From NCBI GenBank assembly GCA_030407315.1, contig JALQPE010000609.1, forward strand, positions 1 through 64,000: a stretch of 64,000 nt of DNA, written 5' to 3'. Shown here piece after piece: positions 1 to 11,103 of this stretch. The DNA is from Asparagopsis taxiformis. Its lineage: Eukaryota; Rhodophyta; Florideophyceae; Bonnemaisoniales; Bonnemaisoniaceae. Position numbers and translations under genes: made by a program. Each line of letters begins with the position of its first letter. The first letter of the stretch is position 1. The notes under the pieces were generated by a model. The model was given only the letters and a program-made list of their open reading frames with translations, searched no databases and was not told the origin of the DNA.

Positions 1-1010
1 GCGTCTGTTGGAACTGTTCATCGACAGTAAACATGGCACAGCCGCTATGGTTACACTTGCGGAATATCTCATCACTGGAGATCTGGGCATTGCAAAGGAC
101 AGTGAACGTGCCTTATGGCTCTGTGAACGTGCGTTGGAGAAGAACAGGGATTGTAGCGACAAAGTGGTCGGTATCGCAAAACAAATGGATTGTGCAAAAT
201 CGTGCAAGCCAACGGACACTGCACTCACGATTCGTCTACTACAAATCTGCGTCGACAAATCCAACAACACAGAGGCCATCGTCATGCTCGTCAAATTACT
301 GTGTTCAAAACAAAGCGAATCGTAACACGGACCATGCACTACGGCTGTACGGCAAACTAATCGATAGCGAAGTGTCTTGCGACAGAGCGCTTCATCTCGC
401 GGAGGAAATCGGCAAGGGTACGACGCGCGTCACCAAAAACATGCCATTGTCCATAAGAATCTGCGAAATGTGCAGGAGAAATGGGACGATCCATGTGCGA
501 TCGAAACTGGTGTGGAAATCATGTGCGGGTCCACAGAAGCTAGCGACGTAAATCGCGCAATCCGTCTCTGCGAACGCTATGTAAACAACAAACATATGCT
601 GCGAGATCATCCGCATCGCGCAAAAAATCTGCACCGAAACATCTCAATACGTACAAACCCATCCATATCGCAACGTCTACTAAACGTCTGCCTCAGCGCA
701 CGACACGACCTCTCCGCCATATTCCTGCTCGCACAAATCCTACTGCAAGGCGTACGCGGGGTTGCATGCGACCCGCGCGCGCCATGCAGCTATGCGCGAT
801 GTGCATACGACACGACGTGTCGTACATCGCGCGGCTGCGACGCGTCGCGGGGCAACTCGGGAGTCAAAGCGGCGACAAGAAGCGTGTACATCTTGCGATC
901 GCGCTGTGCGAGCTGGCGCTCGCGCACGCGGACGACACGCGCGTCATGGTCCTGGTCGAGCTGCTGATCCGTCTGGATTGCGAATTGCACGGAAGAAGTG
1001 ATGTTAGAGG
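1..1010 (+). pseudogene. Sel1-repeat (TPR-like) protein relic
   Basis: Several overlapping frames on the plus strand together encode repeated units of the Sel1 type: small residues plus Leu/Ala at fixed spacing, 'LAEYLITGDLGIAKDSERAL' near residues 18-37 of the first frame, and later units ending in 'AIRLCERY' and 'AIALCELALAHADDTRVM'. No single frame spans more than about 170 residues; the repeat pattern jumps between all three frames at roughly 300, 400-550 and 770, so at least three indels are needed. Sel1 repeats form helical scaffolds for protein-protein contacts. The left part is cut by the window edge. The coding signal fades after about position 1010. The repeat family is a fair call; the specific gene is unknown. 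Confidence 0.5.
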
Positions 1011-1225
1011 CGAAAACGACAAGCCGAAGGGCTTGGGAATAGTGCTGTGTTTTATATTGCATCTGATATGTATAATCACGGGTGGAAGGGCGGAGAAACG
1101 GCGTCGATTCGTGCTTATCTGGCGACAAATGCGGCGAAGAAAAGAATTTCAGAAGAGTTGAAGACAGTTCATTGGTTTAATCCGAAGGAGTTGGAGTCAG
1201 TCAAGATACAATGGGCATGCTGGGG

Positions 1226-1269
1226 TTGGTAGACGCGGCAACGTGCGTTGGTAGATGCGGCAACCTGCG
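1226..1269. repeat. 22-bp direct tandem duplication
   Basis: Two adjacent 22-bp copies starting TTGGTAGA, with CGCGGCAACGTGCG in one and TGCGGCAACCTGCG in the other, differ at two positions. They lie between the Sel1 relic and the XPG relic. The rest of 1010-1426 shows no gene. Confidence 0.7.
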
Positions 1270-1426
1270 TGCAGGCGGACCGATTTGTTTATGCACTGCC
1301 GTCCAATTTTGGGAGCTGGGTAGCGGGGCAGAGGGCGGGCTAGGGGTTTAGGGATTAGGTATCATCTTATGTCCGGGACATGTGTATTAAAATGAACTCT
1401 TATTGTATTGCAGCAAGGAACGGCGT

Positions 1427-2430
1427 CTACAACTTTTGCCTCTTTCGCATTGCATCCGCTTCTAGTTCGTCAACAGCCTCCATAATCTCCTCGTCAAACT
1501 CCTCGTCAGACAGCTCGGGGGCAATGTGAGAGACTGGGAGTGATTTTCTCTGGGGATCCTAGGAACAAGAGGAGCCATTAGCTTTTTAGCTTCATCTCCG
1601 GCTATTCCAGTGACAGCCTTCTCCAGCCGCTCGGATTTGATCTTTGCAAACCTATGTGGTCTGAAAAATTCTTCAATACGTCGTTGTTGAGGACCGTTTC
1701 TCTTCTCCAGGTCCTCCCGTAACGCTCCAACGGCTCCCTCAAATTTGTCAACATCCCATCCAAACTTATCCCAACAAAACTTGGCTAGACCATTGAAATC
1801 CACCTTACTCCATTTGAATTTCTCCGTGGATTCGTTGACGGCAGGCATCATATGGGTATCGAAAACTGCAGGCTTGGGAAAATCTTCTCGGACTTCCCAG
1901 TTTCGTTTGACATTGCGATGTTTCCAGCAGAATCTTCGTCTCACAGCCTCGAGGGACGAACCATTCATCACTGATTCCTCCGGTTCCTCGTCCAATGCTG
2001 TAATCTTCTTTGTCCATTCACGGAATTCTATTAAACCTTGAGGTCCTGGAAATGCTTCCAGTATCTCCATACTGTTTACAATACCGACACCTCGCACCCC
2101 AGAAGTGTAGTCCGAGCCGAGTAAGAGGGCTAACTGGATCAATTGTTCCCTTTCGAAACCAAGACTAGACTCGATGTCCGTCGAGTGGTACGCTTCGGCA
2201 AATTTTCCCTTGGCGAAGAGATGACGATAAACCACTTTCGCTCCGAAAAGAGAGGCGTCAAAATCTTCAGTAACTATGCCGTCTACGACATTGTTCAGGT
2301 TTAAAAAGGCGCATTGTGCCTCTGCTTCAGTTGGTGCCTCTAGGTAGGGAATCCGAACAGCTTGATCAATTCTCTTGTCTCGACATAAATCTTCTTCAGA
2401 GAGTGACTCGGCGAAGCCCTGTTGAGTCGC
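1427..2430 (-). pseudogene. XPG/Rad2-type structure-specific endonuclease, truncated C-terminal half
   Basis: XPG (ERCC5/Rad2) is the 3' incision nuclease of nucleotide excision repair. The minus strand encodes the XPG-I region ('EAPTEAEAQCA', then 'DGIVTEDFDASLFGA', the acidic metal-binding part) followed by the helix-hairpin-helix segment 'LLGSDYTSGVRGVG' and a 'RIEEFF' PCNA-box-like C-terminus. The N-terminal XPG-N domain and spacer are missing. The frame is open from about 2430 to 1545, then a frameshift moves the natural acidic C-terminus (SDEEFDEEIMEAVDELEADA) into another frame that ends with a stop at 1427. Upstream it abuts the NOP2 relic directly, in the same frame, with only a TAA between. 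Assignment to XPG and not FEN1/EXO1 rests on this C-terminal pattern and is moderately sure. Confidence 0.7.
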
Positions 2431-3690
2431 TTATTTTCCGGAGATCGCTACTAATGACTTCAAACGATCTCGCTTCAAGTCATTTGCAATGAGTGTACCA
2501 GTGTTCTTCATCACCGAGGCATTGTAAGCAGTCTTTCCACCAGGTGCAGCTGCCATGTCAACAAACTTCTCATTCTCCTGCGGAGCAAGCGCAACGACTT
2601 GCAGAATGCTTGATGCGGATTGAATCATATAATGCCCAGACAAATATTTTGGAGTTGCACCAACCGGCACCTGGGAGTCATACACGACCAAGCCCACCTT
2701 CGACCATTTGTCAATTGGATCAACGTTCATACCTCGACTGATCAGAGATTGAGCAAGATCCCTTCTTGTTTTCAGGGTATTTGTTCGAATGGTGAGTGGC
2801 CTTGGCGATTCAGACGCTTCCATGAAATCCACAATTTCAGCATTGAAGAATATATCCAAGAGAATGGTAGCCAGCTCCTCATTGTAGCTGAAGCACTCGC
2901 AAACAGACTCTCGGAGAGCATCAATGTAGTCAGAGCGACACTTTGACGCTACCTTGCGATTCTTAAAATCACCAAGCACTTGCAGTATTCCACGGATTTT
3001 CAGTAGCAACTTCTCACGTGTTGACCCGAGAACAGCATTTTCATCGTCAGTACCGCGAGAAAGCACTCCGCCCTCAAGTTTGAATTTGGATTCAGCCGCT
3101 TTTGCTCTGTCACGCTCATCCTGAAGTTCTGCTTCTGCTTCCGTGGCCTCTTGTTCTTTCTCCTGGATAATTTGTCGTGAGGCGAGCTCCAATTTATCCA
3201 GGGGCAGACTACCATCGTCGTCCGAACTATCGGCGTCGGGGTCGGTACAGAGTCAGATTCGTCTACATCACCATCATTGATAAAGGCCAGGTCTTCTTCT
3301 GTTGGCTCTTCTTCCATGTCAATATCGCGGGCACGGCGAGACCTGCGACGGGAAGTTTGAACCATAGATTCATCTTCAAATAGGTTTGCATCACTGTTAC
3401 TGATTTGAGCTTCAACCACTTTGCATTGTCATCTGAAAAGACAGTGCAGCAGCAGCTTTGTTTGATTTCTTGCGTCTACTTATCTGCTCTTCTTCCGAAC
3501 CATCGTCTGTCATGTCTGCCATGTTTTCATGTCAAGAAGCGTCGTCGTCTGAGTTACCTGGAACAGGAAGCTCCTCTTCGGCATGCCCATTGGCAGTAGC
3601 AGACTTGTCTTCCGATTCGCCTAGTTTGGCATCTCAGGCCTTTGCACGTGCAGCACGAGCAGCACGCCCTGGTCTTTTTCTTGGCGACTA
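2431..3690 (-). pseudogene. NOP2: NOP2/NSUN1 rRNA cytosine-5 methyltransferase, truncated
   Basis: NOP2 is a nucleolar m5C methyltransferase needed for large-subunit rRNA maturation. The minus strand keeps the PUA-like/N1 region with 'RPLTIRTNTLKTRRDLAQSL', 'WSKVGLVVYDSQVPVGATP' and the SAM-binding 'DMAAAPGGKTAYNASVMKNT', all hallmarks of NOP2. Translation stops just after 'NDLKRDRLKSLVA', so the catalytic Cys motifs downstream are absent. The N-terminal part is acidic and basic low-complexity sequence and is split over frames near 3180-3200 and 3400-3650 ('RKRPGRAARAARAKA' near 3650). It joins the XPG relic at 2430. The paralogue assignment is strong; the locus cannot make an active enzyme. 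Confidence 0.85.
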
Positions 3691-3945
3691 GACTAGAGCT
3701 GCAAGAGCATGATCATCCTGTTGCTCCTTGCCAGCTTTCTCGAGTTTATACGCTAAAACGCCTGCGACGGGAGCGGTCTCTCTGGCCTGCGCCCTCGAAA
3801 CTGGGATATCATGCTCTAGTCCAGTTCCGTGTTCTTCCACACGCTTCGGAAGTATGGCACGCTGGAAGTACGTCGCAACCAAACGCGACTTGTGTCATCA
3901 ATAGGCTCATATACTGACCCGTGACTACGTGACGTCCAGGGTCAT
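3691..3945. other. No identifiable gene; possible coding debris
   Basis: The minus strand has about 64 codons open at 3688-3882, with no family I recognise. It lies between the NOP2 relic and the glycosyltransferase relic and could be the eroded start of either. Confidence 0.3.
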
Positions 3946-4460
3946 TCAACTGTTCCAGCACAAGTGAATTGAGATCAATCTGGGCGCGTGGGAATTTGAC
4001 ACCCTCCTGTGCACGACTTGCATCTTCATGCCCAATATGAGAGACATGATCATAGCTGAAATTACGCTCTTGAGACCAGTAGAAACCAGCCGACGGTAAA
4101 GGTCTTCATCATCGTAACCATAGGTGCGTATACGTTCATCATAACCACCGACATTCCAGAAATTACGCTGCGAAACGAGCAAAGCCCCATTCAGATGCAT
4201 TTCATTTGCATCGCGCGCGTTGATGTAATATCCAGTATAGAAGAACGGCTGCGTCGCAGACAGCTTGTGACTAACAATAGCCTCGGGCGACAGGACATAA
4301 TCACAGTCCACCTTGAAGAAGACATCAAAGGTGGCTCTACTGAACACCAAATTGTACGCACGCGCGTTCGATGTACAGGATTGTTTCATTGGAAAACTTG
4401 TCCTCCAGGAATTTTAGACTCATCTCCAATGCGTTGGCCACGAAGAGTTCGCGAGGTAGG
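3946..4460 (-). pseudogene. Glycosyltransferase relic (GT-A fold, galactosyltransferase-like)
   Basis: The minus-strand translation contains 'FFKVDCDYVLSPEAI', which looks like a DxD-type nucleotide-sugar/metal site, and 'NVGGYDERIRTYGYDDEDLY', the GG(Y/W)DE...DDEDLY signature of the C-terminal galactosyltransferase domain (Glyco_transf_7C-like) and related family-2 enzymes. Upstream codons ('ELFVANALEMSLKFLEDKF', about 4390-4460) continue the protein in a different frame from the main 147-codon stretch, so at least one frameshift near 4370 is present. The C-terminus after residue 105 looks scrambled. Acceptor and linkage cannot be told. It is convergent with the plus-strand PWP2 relic. Confidence 0.5.
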
Positions 4461-4965
4461 TTTGGGAGTGTGACGCGGATTTTAGGTGTGAGTTGTAGAA
4501 GGTGTGGATGTGGGCGCAGAGAGCGGTGTGTGATGAGGCGGAAAGGTTGTGTTGGATGGTAAGGTTGGTGAAGGTGGGATAGAAGGATGTTCGGCGATGG
4601 AAAGTGCAGAATGAAAGGAATCAGCCGATGAATCGGAAAGGTTTTCGGGCTGTTGATTCATAACCTAGAAGTGGAGCAAGCTTCAGTAGTTTGCAAAGAG
4701 ATCAAGATGATGGCCAAGTTGTAAAGGAAGGTCACGCCCGGCCAAGTGCGATACTTGATATGATCTGTCGAGTTGGCAACACTTGTTTTGTACTCGTGGC
4801 CACGTGGACGGGCGTTCCAACGAATTAATTTATTTCAAATCCGTCGGCGAAGTCGTAACACCAGCAACATCCTCACAGTGGCCTGATAGACATCCTTCCG
4901 TGACCTCAGTTCGCTACATCCGCAAACCACCAACAACTTTGTTCTCAGCGCCCATCTTCCTCAAA

Positions 4966-5729
4966 ATGGGTATTCCAAACTATTCCATTCGTCATCTTCT
5001 TGGTGCCCCATACACAGGTGGTGGTTGACTTTCACTAAATCAGGAAACACCTTGTTGCTCACTACCGAAGCGCGTCTCATTCAAATTGATCTCGTTGCAG
5101 GTCGAACTCGCACCCTCTCGTTCGAGGGCACCCATCCTCTCTTGCACATTTCTAAATCCTAAACGACTTAACAGATCCTGCTTGTCGACGAGCTCGCTCG
5201 CGCTACCTCGTCTCGTCTTCATCCGCACGGATATCCGCTCGCATGTCTCTGCGCCTCTCTAAAATCACAGCTCCTCGCATATCCTCTGGTGCATTCGCTG
5301 CATTCGCATCAGATTCTACGGTGGAAATCTGGTGAGTGCCGCTCACTCCAATCCCCTCCCATGCTGCCTTTAACAAACACGCTGGCTTTAATGTCGGCGC
5401 CACTGCTCCACCATGTATTGCTTGGAGCCCTGACTTCAATCGTGTGGCAGTTGGGTAAGAAGATGACGCTCAGCGGGGAAGCGATGGATGCAATTAATGA
5501 CGACAGTGAGGAGGATGTAGACTATGGCGAGATGCGGCATGCGGATCAAATGTCGCTTCCGGGCGCACGCTCTGAAAGTCTACTTCGACGAAAAAAGCTG
5601 ATGAAAGCAGAAGTCAATTGTGTTAGCGTTTGTCCCACTGGTCGGCTCTGGGCTGCGGTTTCTACGGAAGGAGTACTCGTTTACAGTGAAGAGTCAAATA
5701 TCGATGACGGTTTGGGGGAGGACTGGTAA
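4966..5729 (+). pseudogene. PWP2: PWP2 (UTP-B complex WD40 protein) relic with internal deletion
   Basis: PWP2 is a WD40 subunit of the small-subunit processome. From the ATG at 4966 the frames give the characteristic N-terminus (MGIPNYSIRHLLGAPYTGGG), then after a frameshift in the GGTGGTGG run 'LTFTKSGNTLLLTTEARLIQ', later 'CIAWSPDFNRVAVG' and finally 'VNCVSVCPTGRLWAAVSTEG', a block that in real PWP2 lies several hundred residues downstream. The middle propellers are therefore deleted. At least three frame changes and an in-frame stop after 'STVEIW' are visible. Order and spacing match PWP2 well, so the family call is firm although the gene is dead. It ends just before the short DUF7869 gene. 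Confidence 0.75.
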
Positions 5730-6033
5730 CACGAGCTATCAACATTTTGGGCACGCTGCAGTGTCTTGATGAAGCCGTCACACATGTAGTCGTGTCGGAT
5801 TGCATCCCCAAGACATAGTGAAATTTCCAACGTGAACTGATGATGTTCCTGCGCAGTGCACAGTTATATTATACGTCACTGGACAGTAAATATTTCGTTC
5901 TCCGTTGCTGCCATCCTCTGCCTAAGTTGATTTTACTCATTTGTCGCTCAAACATACTGCAACCGCAATTGAATTCTGCTGCGTTTTGTAGGTGTGGATC
6001 TTGGCCACATTGCTATTGGTTCACAGAAATATT
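5730..6033. other. No gene seen; probable outer edge of the first ParB-MTase locus
   Basis: About 300 bp of ordinary-composition sequence between the PWP2 relic and the stop codon of the short DUF7869 gene. I found no terminal inverted repeat by eye. Confidence 0.3.
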
Positions 6034-7028
6034 CTAGTCTAGGTCTAGGAACTTGGTCAAGAAGTCACGCGAATAGGAATCCAGCCGACCATCTAGAAGC
6101 TCCGGGATCTCAAGGATAACACTATCAGGAGAGATATGGTCGACCCAAGGGCATCCATTCCTTCTCAAACATGGTTCATAACGGCACGTTAGAGCATTTC
6201 CATCCTTCTTTTCCATCCATTCAACTGTGATCTTGAGTACATTTCTTTCCTTTTTTCCCCTTTCTACACCTTTAACCTTTGCTAACCAGAAAGGCTCCTC
6301 AGCTGAACAGCCTGTCCCTTTCACAGCAACAAACGTGTTGACCATATCATCTGATTCCTCGGGGCGCAACTGATCTTGTTCATCAATGTTGACCATATCA
6401 TCTGATTCCTCAGGGTGCAACTGATCTTGTTCATCAATTTCAGGTTGCTTTTCGCTATCAGAAGCAGAACCTAGTTCCGAATCAGGAGATTCAACTGGTT
6501 GAGAGGCAGACGCACCAATAAGCTTCATTTTCGTTTTCCACTGCATATCAATTGAAAATCGGAATGTTTGGTTCAGAAATTTGTAGCAAACTCTCCTTCC
6601 ACCGTAACGGTACGTTTCAAACTCTTGCACAAACAAAGATTGTAAGAAATGGCGTCGATCTTTCTGGTTCATATGTGCAACTTTCTTCATATCATCACAT
6701 AGCTGATCTCGGTCAACCTTTTGGAAGCATTTTAGCTTACAGCAATGCTTTGTAGTAAGTTTCTTGATTTGAGAAGGAGCTGAGAGCTCTTTGGCATTCG
6801 ATAGTCTTCTTCGTTGTGAAATTGTGAGAGATACTGACCTCTTCGCTTGACTTGGAGTGGAACAGTTTCTAGGGAGCGCTCATCTTCAATAACGGGCGAT
6901 GTATTCTTGCTTGATCCAGCGCGTAGGGATTTTTGCGCTTGGACGGGTACCTTAGTCGCCGAGCTCTTCTTGAGCGACCCGCGCGGTACTTTTTTCGCTG
7001 TTGTTGGGCGACCAGACCTCGAACGCAT
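6034..7028 (-). pseudogene. Short DUF7869-family derivative lacking the catalytic core
   Basis: From an ATG at 7028 the minus strand encodes a basic Ser/Lys-rich N-terminus. After one frameshift near 6790 come the Cys-rich motif 'KHCCKLKCFQKV' and 'GGRRVCYKFLNQTFRFS', which match the N-terminal parts of the two long DUF7869 proteins in this window (CCxxxCF and GxxVCxxFL). The whole central region with the three Asp motifs is missing. The protein jumps through an acidic linker to the C-terminal module 'FVAVKGTGCSAEEPFWLAKV', also shared with the long proteins. It lies divergent to the methyltransferase at 8330, the same geometry as the long gene at 19730-21916. It is either an internal-deletion product or a small DNA/chromatin-binding regulator; the frameshift argues for decay. 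Confidence 0.65.
6337..6438. repeat. 51-bp in-frame tandem duplication
   Basis: Two adjacent 51-bp copies (6337-6387 and 6388-6438) encode a duplicated 17-residue acidic segment (NIDEQDQL...PEESDDM) in the linker of the short DUF7869 derivative. The copies differ by two bases, so the duplication is recent and kept the frame. Confidence 0.85.
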
Positions 7029-7079
7029 TTTGAAACCGAGTCGTTTATGGTACCATACAACGTTGTATGGCAAATATCA

Positions 7080-8329
7080 AATACTGGTTTTGACAACCAA
7101 CTGTTATATTCACGCTAGGTGCTGGAACCAGAACAATATCCTGAATACGAAATAAAGATAAAGTATTCAAACTCAGAAACAATTCAAAGAAATTTTCATT
7201 GATTCAATATTTTCAGAATATTATTTAGGTTCTGCTGCTTCTAACGGTAACCAGTACAATAAGAAGTTAGTCCATATGGAGAACTCCCAGTGGTGTTCAG
7301 TATGGAATTACGAATTCAAAGTAGGTCTACTTATCTGACTGCAACATACACCGCTAGGGAAATGTGAGCAGCGTGAGGAGTAGGGTTGCCATTGTCTTCA
7401 CCAGGTGTAAAATGGATGCATGAAAGATGTACTAACTGAGCTCTTCCAGGTGATGGTGGAAACTCAAATTGAAGCAGATTGAAACCTATCGACTAATATT
7501 GATATCAGACGGATAGGTTTCTACAGCTGTGAAATAGGAATAGAGCAGAAATAGTTCTGAATATTACCATTTTGTAATTGGATTACTAAAAATACATTTT
7601 GATATGAAGCATTATCATGGGAACACTTGTCGTTCAGGTCACCTTTCAAAATCCATTACCGGTTTCAGTGATTCATTTTAGCCACATGTGTTGAGAAAGG
7701 ATCTCTAGTTACGTCTGTAGTCAGATGTATAGTCCAATATTGATATTCAACGCTGACTGGCTAGCCAGACCGAAGAGTGGAGTGATGGCCTTGACTACAA
7801 GATGGAGCTGACTTGTCATACATTCGCTCAGCTTCATGTGGCCTGAAGTGCTGTTTGCTTCCTTTCGGTATCGAACCCTGAGCCAGCAGAGTTCATGTCA
7901 TTTCTACTTCACATATTCAGCAAGTGGTGCAATTAGACGTCCTGCACCGCAAATTTTCCAGTTTGCAATAATCCACTGCATGTAAGTCTCTGGAATACCA
8001 TCCTTTCAGGGTTGACACTCAGTCCTGTACTATACGTGAAGAGATGTTATTGTACTGAGAGTTTATAACTTTAACGGATCAGGGAGCGTAGCAATAAACT
8101 ATTCAGGAACTTTATTCCGTTTATATCATCATGGAGTCCGACGTCGGCGCTTCGTTGCTTATTATCCAAACATCTGGGAGGACAATTTGTGTTCCACTCT
8201 ATGCTTATACACCCTCCCAACAATTCTTGCTTGGAAACGGCTATCACAGATATGTCCAGCTCTTTTTTCAAACAAAAGAATATTTCCGGTACACAAGATG
8301 CACATTCCACACCACGAGACACATCCATC
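7080..8329. other. Intergenic region between divergent DUF7869 derivative and ParB-MTase
   Basis: AT-rich, about 1.2 kb, with no convincing gene. The equivalent spacer of the second locus (21917-23045) is of similar size. Both are expected to hold divergent promoters. I could not pick out a shared core element with confidence. Confidence 0.4.
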
Positions 8330-11103
8330 ATGGCGCTTTTCGCAGATGTTATGGAGGGTTCCACTAACATGCGAGTAGATCCACGTTCTTGTGTCCCTTT
8401 AACCTCTGTTCGACAGATTTCAAGATCTGGTGTTATGAGATTGAAGGCAATTTTCAACGGTTCTAGCTTCGATCGGGACACGAGAAATGGTCGAGTAAAT
8501 AACGACAGATATGGTCAAGGTTTCATTGCTGGTTCCGATAACGGGATCGTAGTCGAACTCACTGGTGGTCTGAAACGCCACGTAGTAGACTTCTTCCGAT
8601 CTATGAAAGGATCCGATGGAAAACCTCTTTCCGAGTCTCAGGCAGTCGAAAAAGCAGAAGGTCGTTCTGTTTGGTATGGTGTAGTAGATGGGATGCATAG
8701 ACTCACCGCCATTCTGGAGCTGATGGATGAGAGCCCAGATGTATGGGAGTCATTTCTCTGGCCCGTTACTATTCTGAAAGGCGGTCATAGCTTACAAGTT
8801 TTGAAACAGTTGGGACGGCATCAAAACAGGAAGCACGATGCATCCTTTTTCATCGAGTCCACGTTGTACGATACGCTAATTGGTCTTCGCGAAGAATCAG
8901 ATCGGTTAAGGACGATGTCGAACGGGAAGCAACCAACTGCAAAGCAAATTGCCTCTGCATATGATGGATGCACACATCTCAAAGATAACACTATGAGACA
9001 AACAGCTACTACGGCTGTTCGATTACCACTAAAAGTCATTCATGAAATTGGTAAGATAATGAACTCGGAACATCCAGAGCTTGCGGAACCCCTCTCATCA
9101 GGAGAGAAAATTGGTGACTCCGTGTCTGCAATGCACACAGTTGACTGTCGGGTGTTCCGTAGGTTCATTAACATTACATCGATCAAGTCAGCTACCAAGT
9201 TTATGAACGCTACGGGGCCGGACGCAGAACAAAATCAGATCAACACACTGTATCGCCTCAGAGAAATTTCGAGGTCAAATAAGTTTAAAGCAGCATCCTA
9301 CAAAGCCACAGTAGAGCAATTCGAAAGCGCTTGTCATGCTTTGAGGGAGGCTAGGAAGTTCGAGTCCCTCATCGAGGAGGAAACATGGCCCTCTGGCATG
9401 GAAGCAATCAAGAATAACCTTCTTAGATCGACTAAGTTCGATACAGAAGTTTCTGCTAACTCTGGTAACGACACAGAAATTCTTGAAACGCTCTTGAAGC
9501 AATACCGAAAAGTCTGTCCAGAGGCAGCACCAATGAAGGAAAAGAAATACATTGAGCAAAATAGGAGCATTTCAGAGTATGATTCTGTTCAAGTTGATGG
9601 TGATCTTTCAGAGGGTGCCTTACCCAATGAGAATGATGGAGGTGAAGAACAAATAACAGAAAAGGGTGAAGTCAGCGCAGAAACTGTCGCTGGGTCTGAA
9701 CAAGAGCATAATGAAGTTGTTAAGCCTTCCGAGAGCAAAACTTCTAAATCGGAACATGTTTCTGATCCCGGTAAAACAGGAACTAAGCAAGGTGAGATTG
9801 TCTGTACTGGAAACGTTCCAAGTTTGAATTCTGAAAGGCTGAATACTCGACCAAAGCGATCTGCTCCAGATGAAAATAACTCAGAAGATAAAATTGATCA
9901 CTTGAGTCAAATGGGAGTTGCTTGTTATCAGATGAAATGGCAAGAATTCGACAAAACGGTATGGACTGATAACCACCCCCTTTTTGACTTCATCCTTACC
10001 GATCCGCCATATGGTACTCCGAAGTCCCAGGCACTTCGTACCACAAACTACGACAATTTTATCGACGACAAAGAAATTAAATCTCTTTGTCAGTTCGCGA
10101 GACGAGTTCTGAAGCCCGGTGGATGGTTTCTTTCGTTTTTGTCGTTCCGAAACTTCGAAAGTTTTTACAGTGAGCTTCATCGGATTGGGTTTTCCGGTCC
10201 AGAGTATCCTTTCGTTATAATGAAGGATACTCGAACCATACAACACCACAGAGGTGAAAACTTTCCTCAAAACGCATGTGACTTTGCAGTGATCGCAAAG
10301 GCACCAGGGGCTTCTAAAGATGGTTTCAAACCTGATCTGAAGAGTCCGTACCATTTTGTCCCTTCAAAGACAAGCAGAAGGTTCGCTGCGATGTCAGATA
10401 TACCTGTTTCTAAAGAAAAGCTTGTTATTCCTGGCTCAAAGGCTCCGGTTCTTACGGAAGAAAAAACATTGCCCTACTTTCTGAGCTAATCAATACTTTC
10501 TGTCCGGAAAGAGGTTCTGTTTTGGATATGTACTCAGGAACGTTAACAACTGCTATTGCATCAATGAGAACCGCTCGATCATGCGTTGTAATTGAGGCGA
10601 ATGCCCGAACTTTCCGCATTGCTCATGAAAGACTTCGAGCTGTAGCCGAAATATTGTATTCAAAGGTTCCCAAAACGAAAAATGATTCGAAGAAGAGAAA
10701 GATAGGGGATTCCATAAATACAGACAGCAGTGGAGAGATTGACTGTATTGCAAGAGTAACAGAAGATGGAAACGAAAGACAAGTTCCCAGAGGAGGGGAT
10801 ATAGTGGACCTCATGACAGACGGTAACATTGTGGGGGTTGCAAAGCTTCTTCCAGGACCGGAAGAAAGTACCGCTCTTCAAACTTCAATTCATAATGTGT
10901 CGCTGACCAAATATGAGAAGAAAGGTCAGAAGCTCATATCTTGCTATCATTTTGAGGTGAAGGAAAATACTAAGAACTATGCGTACCCGTATGGCTATGG
11001 TGGGGTTGAGGAGCCACCCAAGACTTTGCAAGGTCTCGTAGGAGTATTCTCATGGGATCTATATGCAATGCAAGTTTCAAATGGTATCTCCGGCAAGCAA
11101 TGA
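8330..11103 (+). pseudogene. ParB-domain/DNA amino-methyltransferase fusion, copy 1 (one frameshift)
   Basis: Starting from the ATG at 8330 the N-terminal domain carries 'WYGVVDGMHRLTA' (residues about 115-127), the DGxHRxxA version of the ParB/Srx nucleotide-binding motif. A long helical region and an acidic low-complexity linker follow, then an N6-adenine/N4-cytosine methyltransferase domain with catalytic 'TDPPYGTP' (Asp at residue 558) and 'FARRVLKPGG'. The first frame ends at 10489. A single -1 step in the A6 run at 10461-10466 restores the reading that continues as 'ELINTFCPERGSVL' and the SAM-site counterpart 'DMYSGTLTTAIA', to a stop at 11103. Motif IV before motif I is the beta-class order. 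The C-terminal 100 residues resemble a DUF8039-like fold (conserved IH, V and final WD) and differ from copy 2. A catalytic DNA methyltransferase role is expected from the family; activity is doubtful because of the frameshift. Confidence 0.75.

Noticed and set aside
10457..10470. Programmed -1 ribosomal frameshift at A AAA AAC
   Set aside because: The heptamer is present, but the upstream reading phase is GAA GAA AAA ACA, not the X XXY YYZ phase needed, and copy 2 has no shift. Transcript slippage remains possible.
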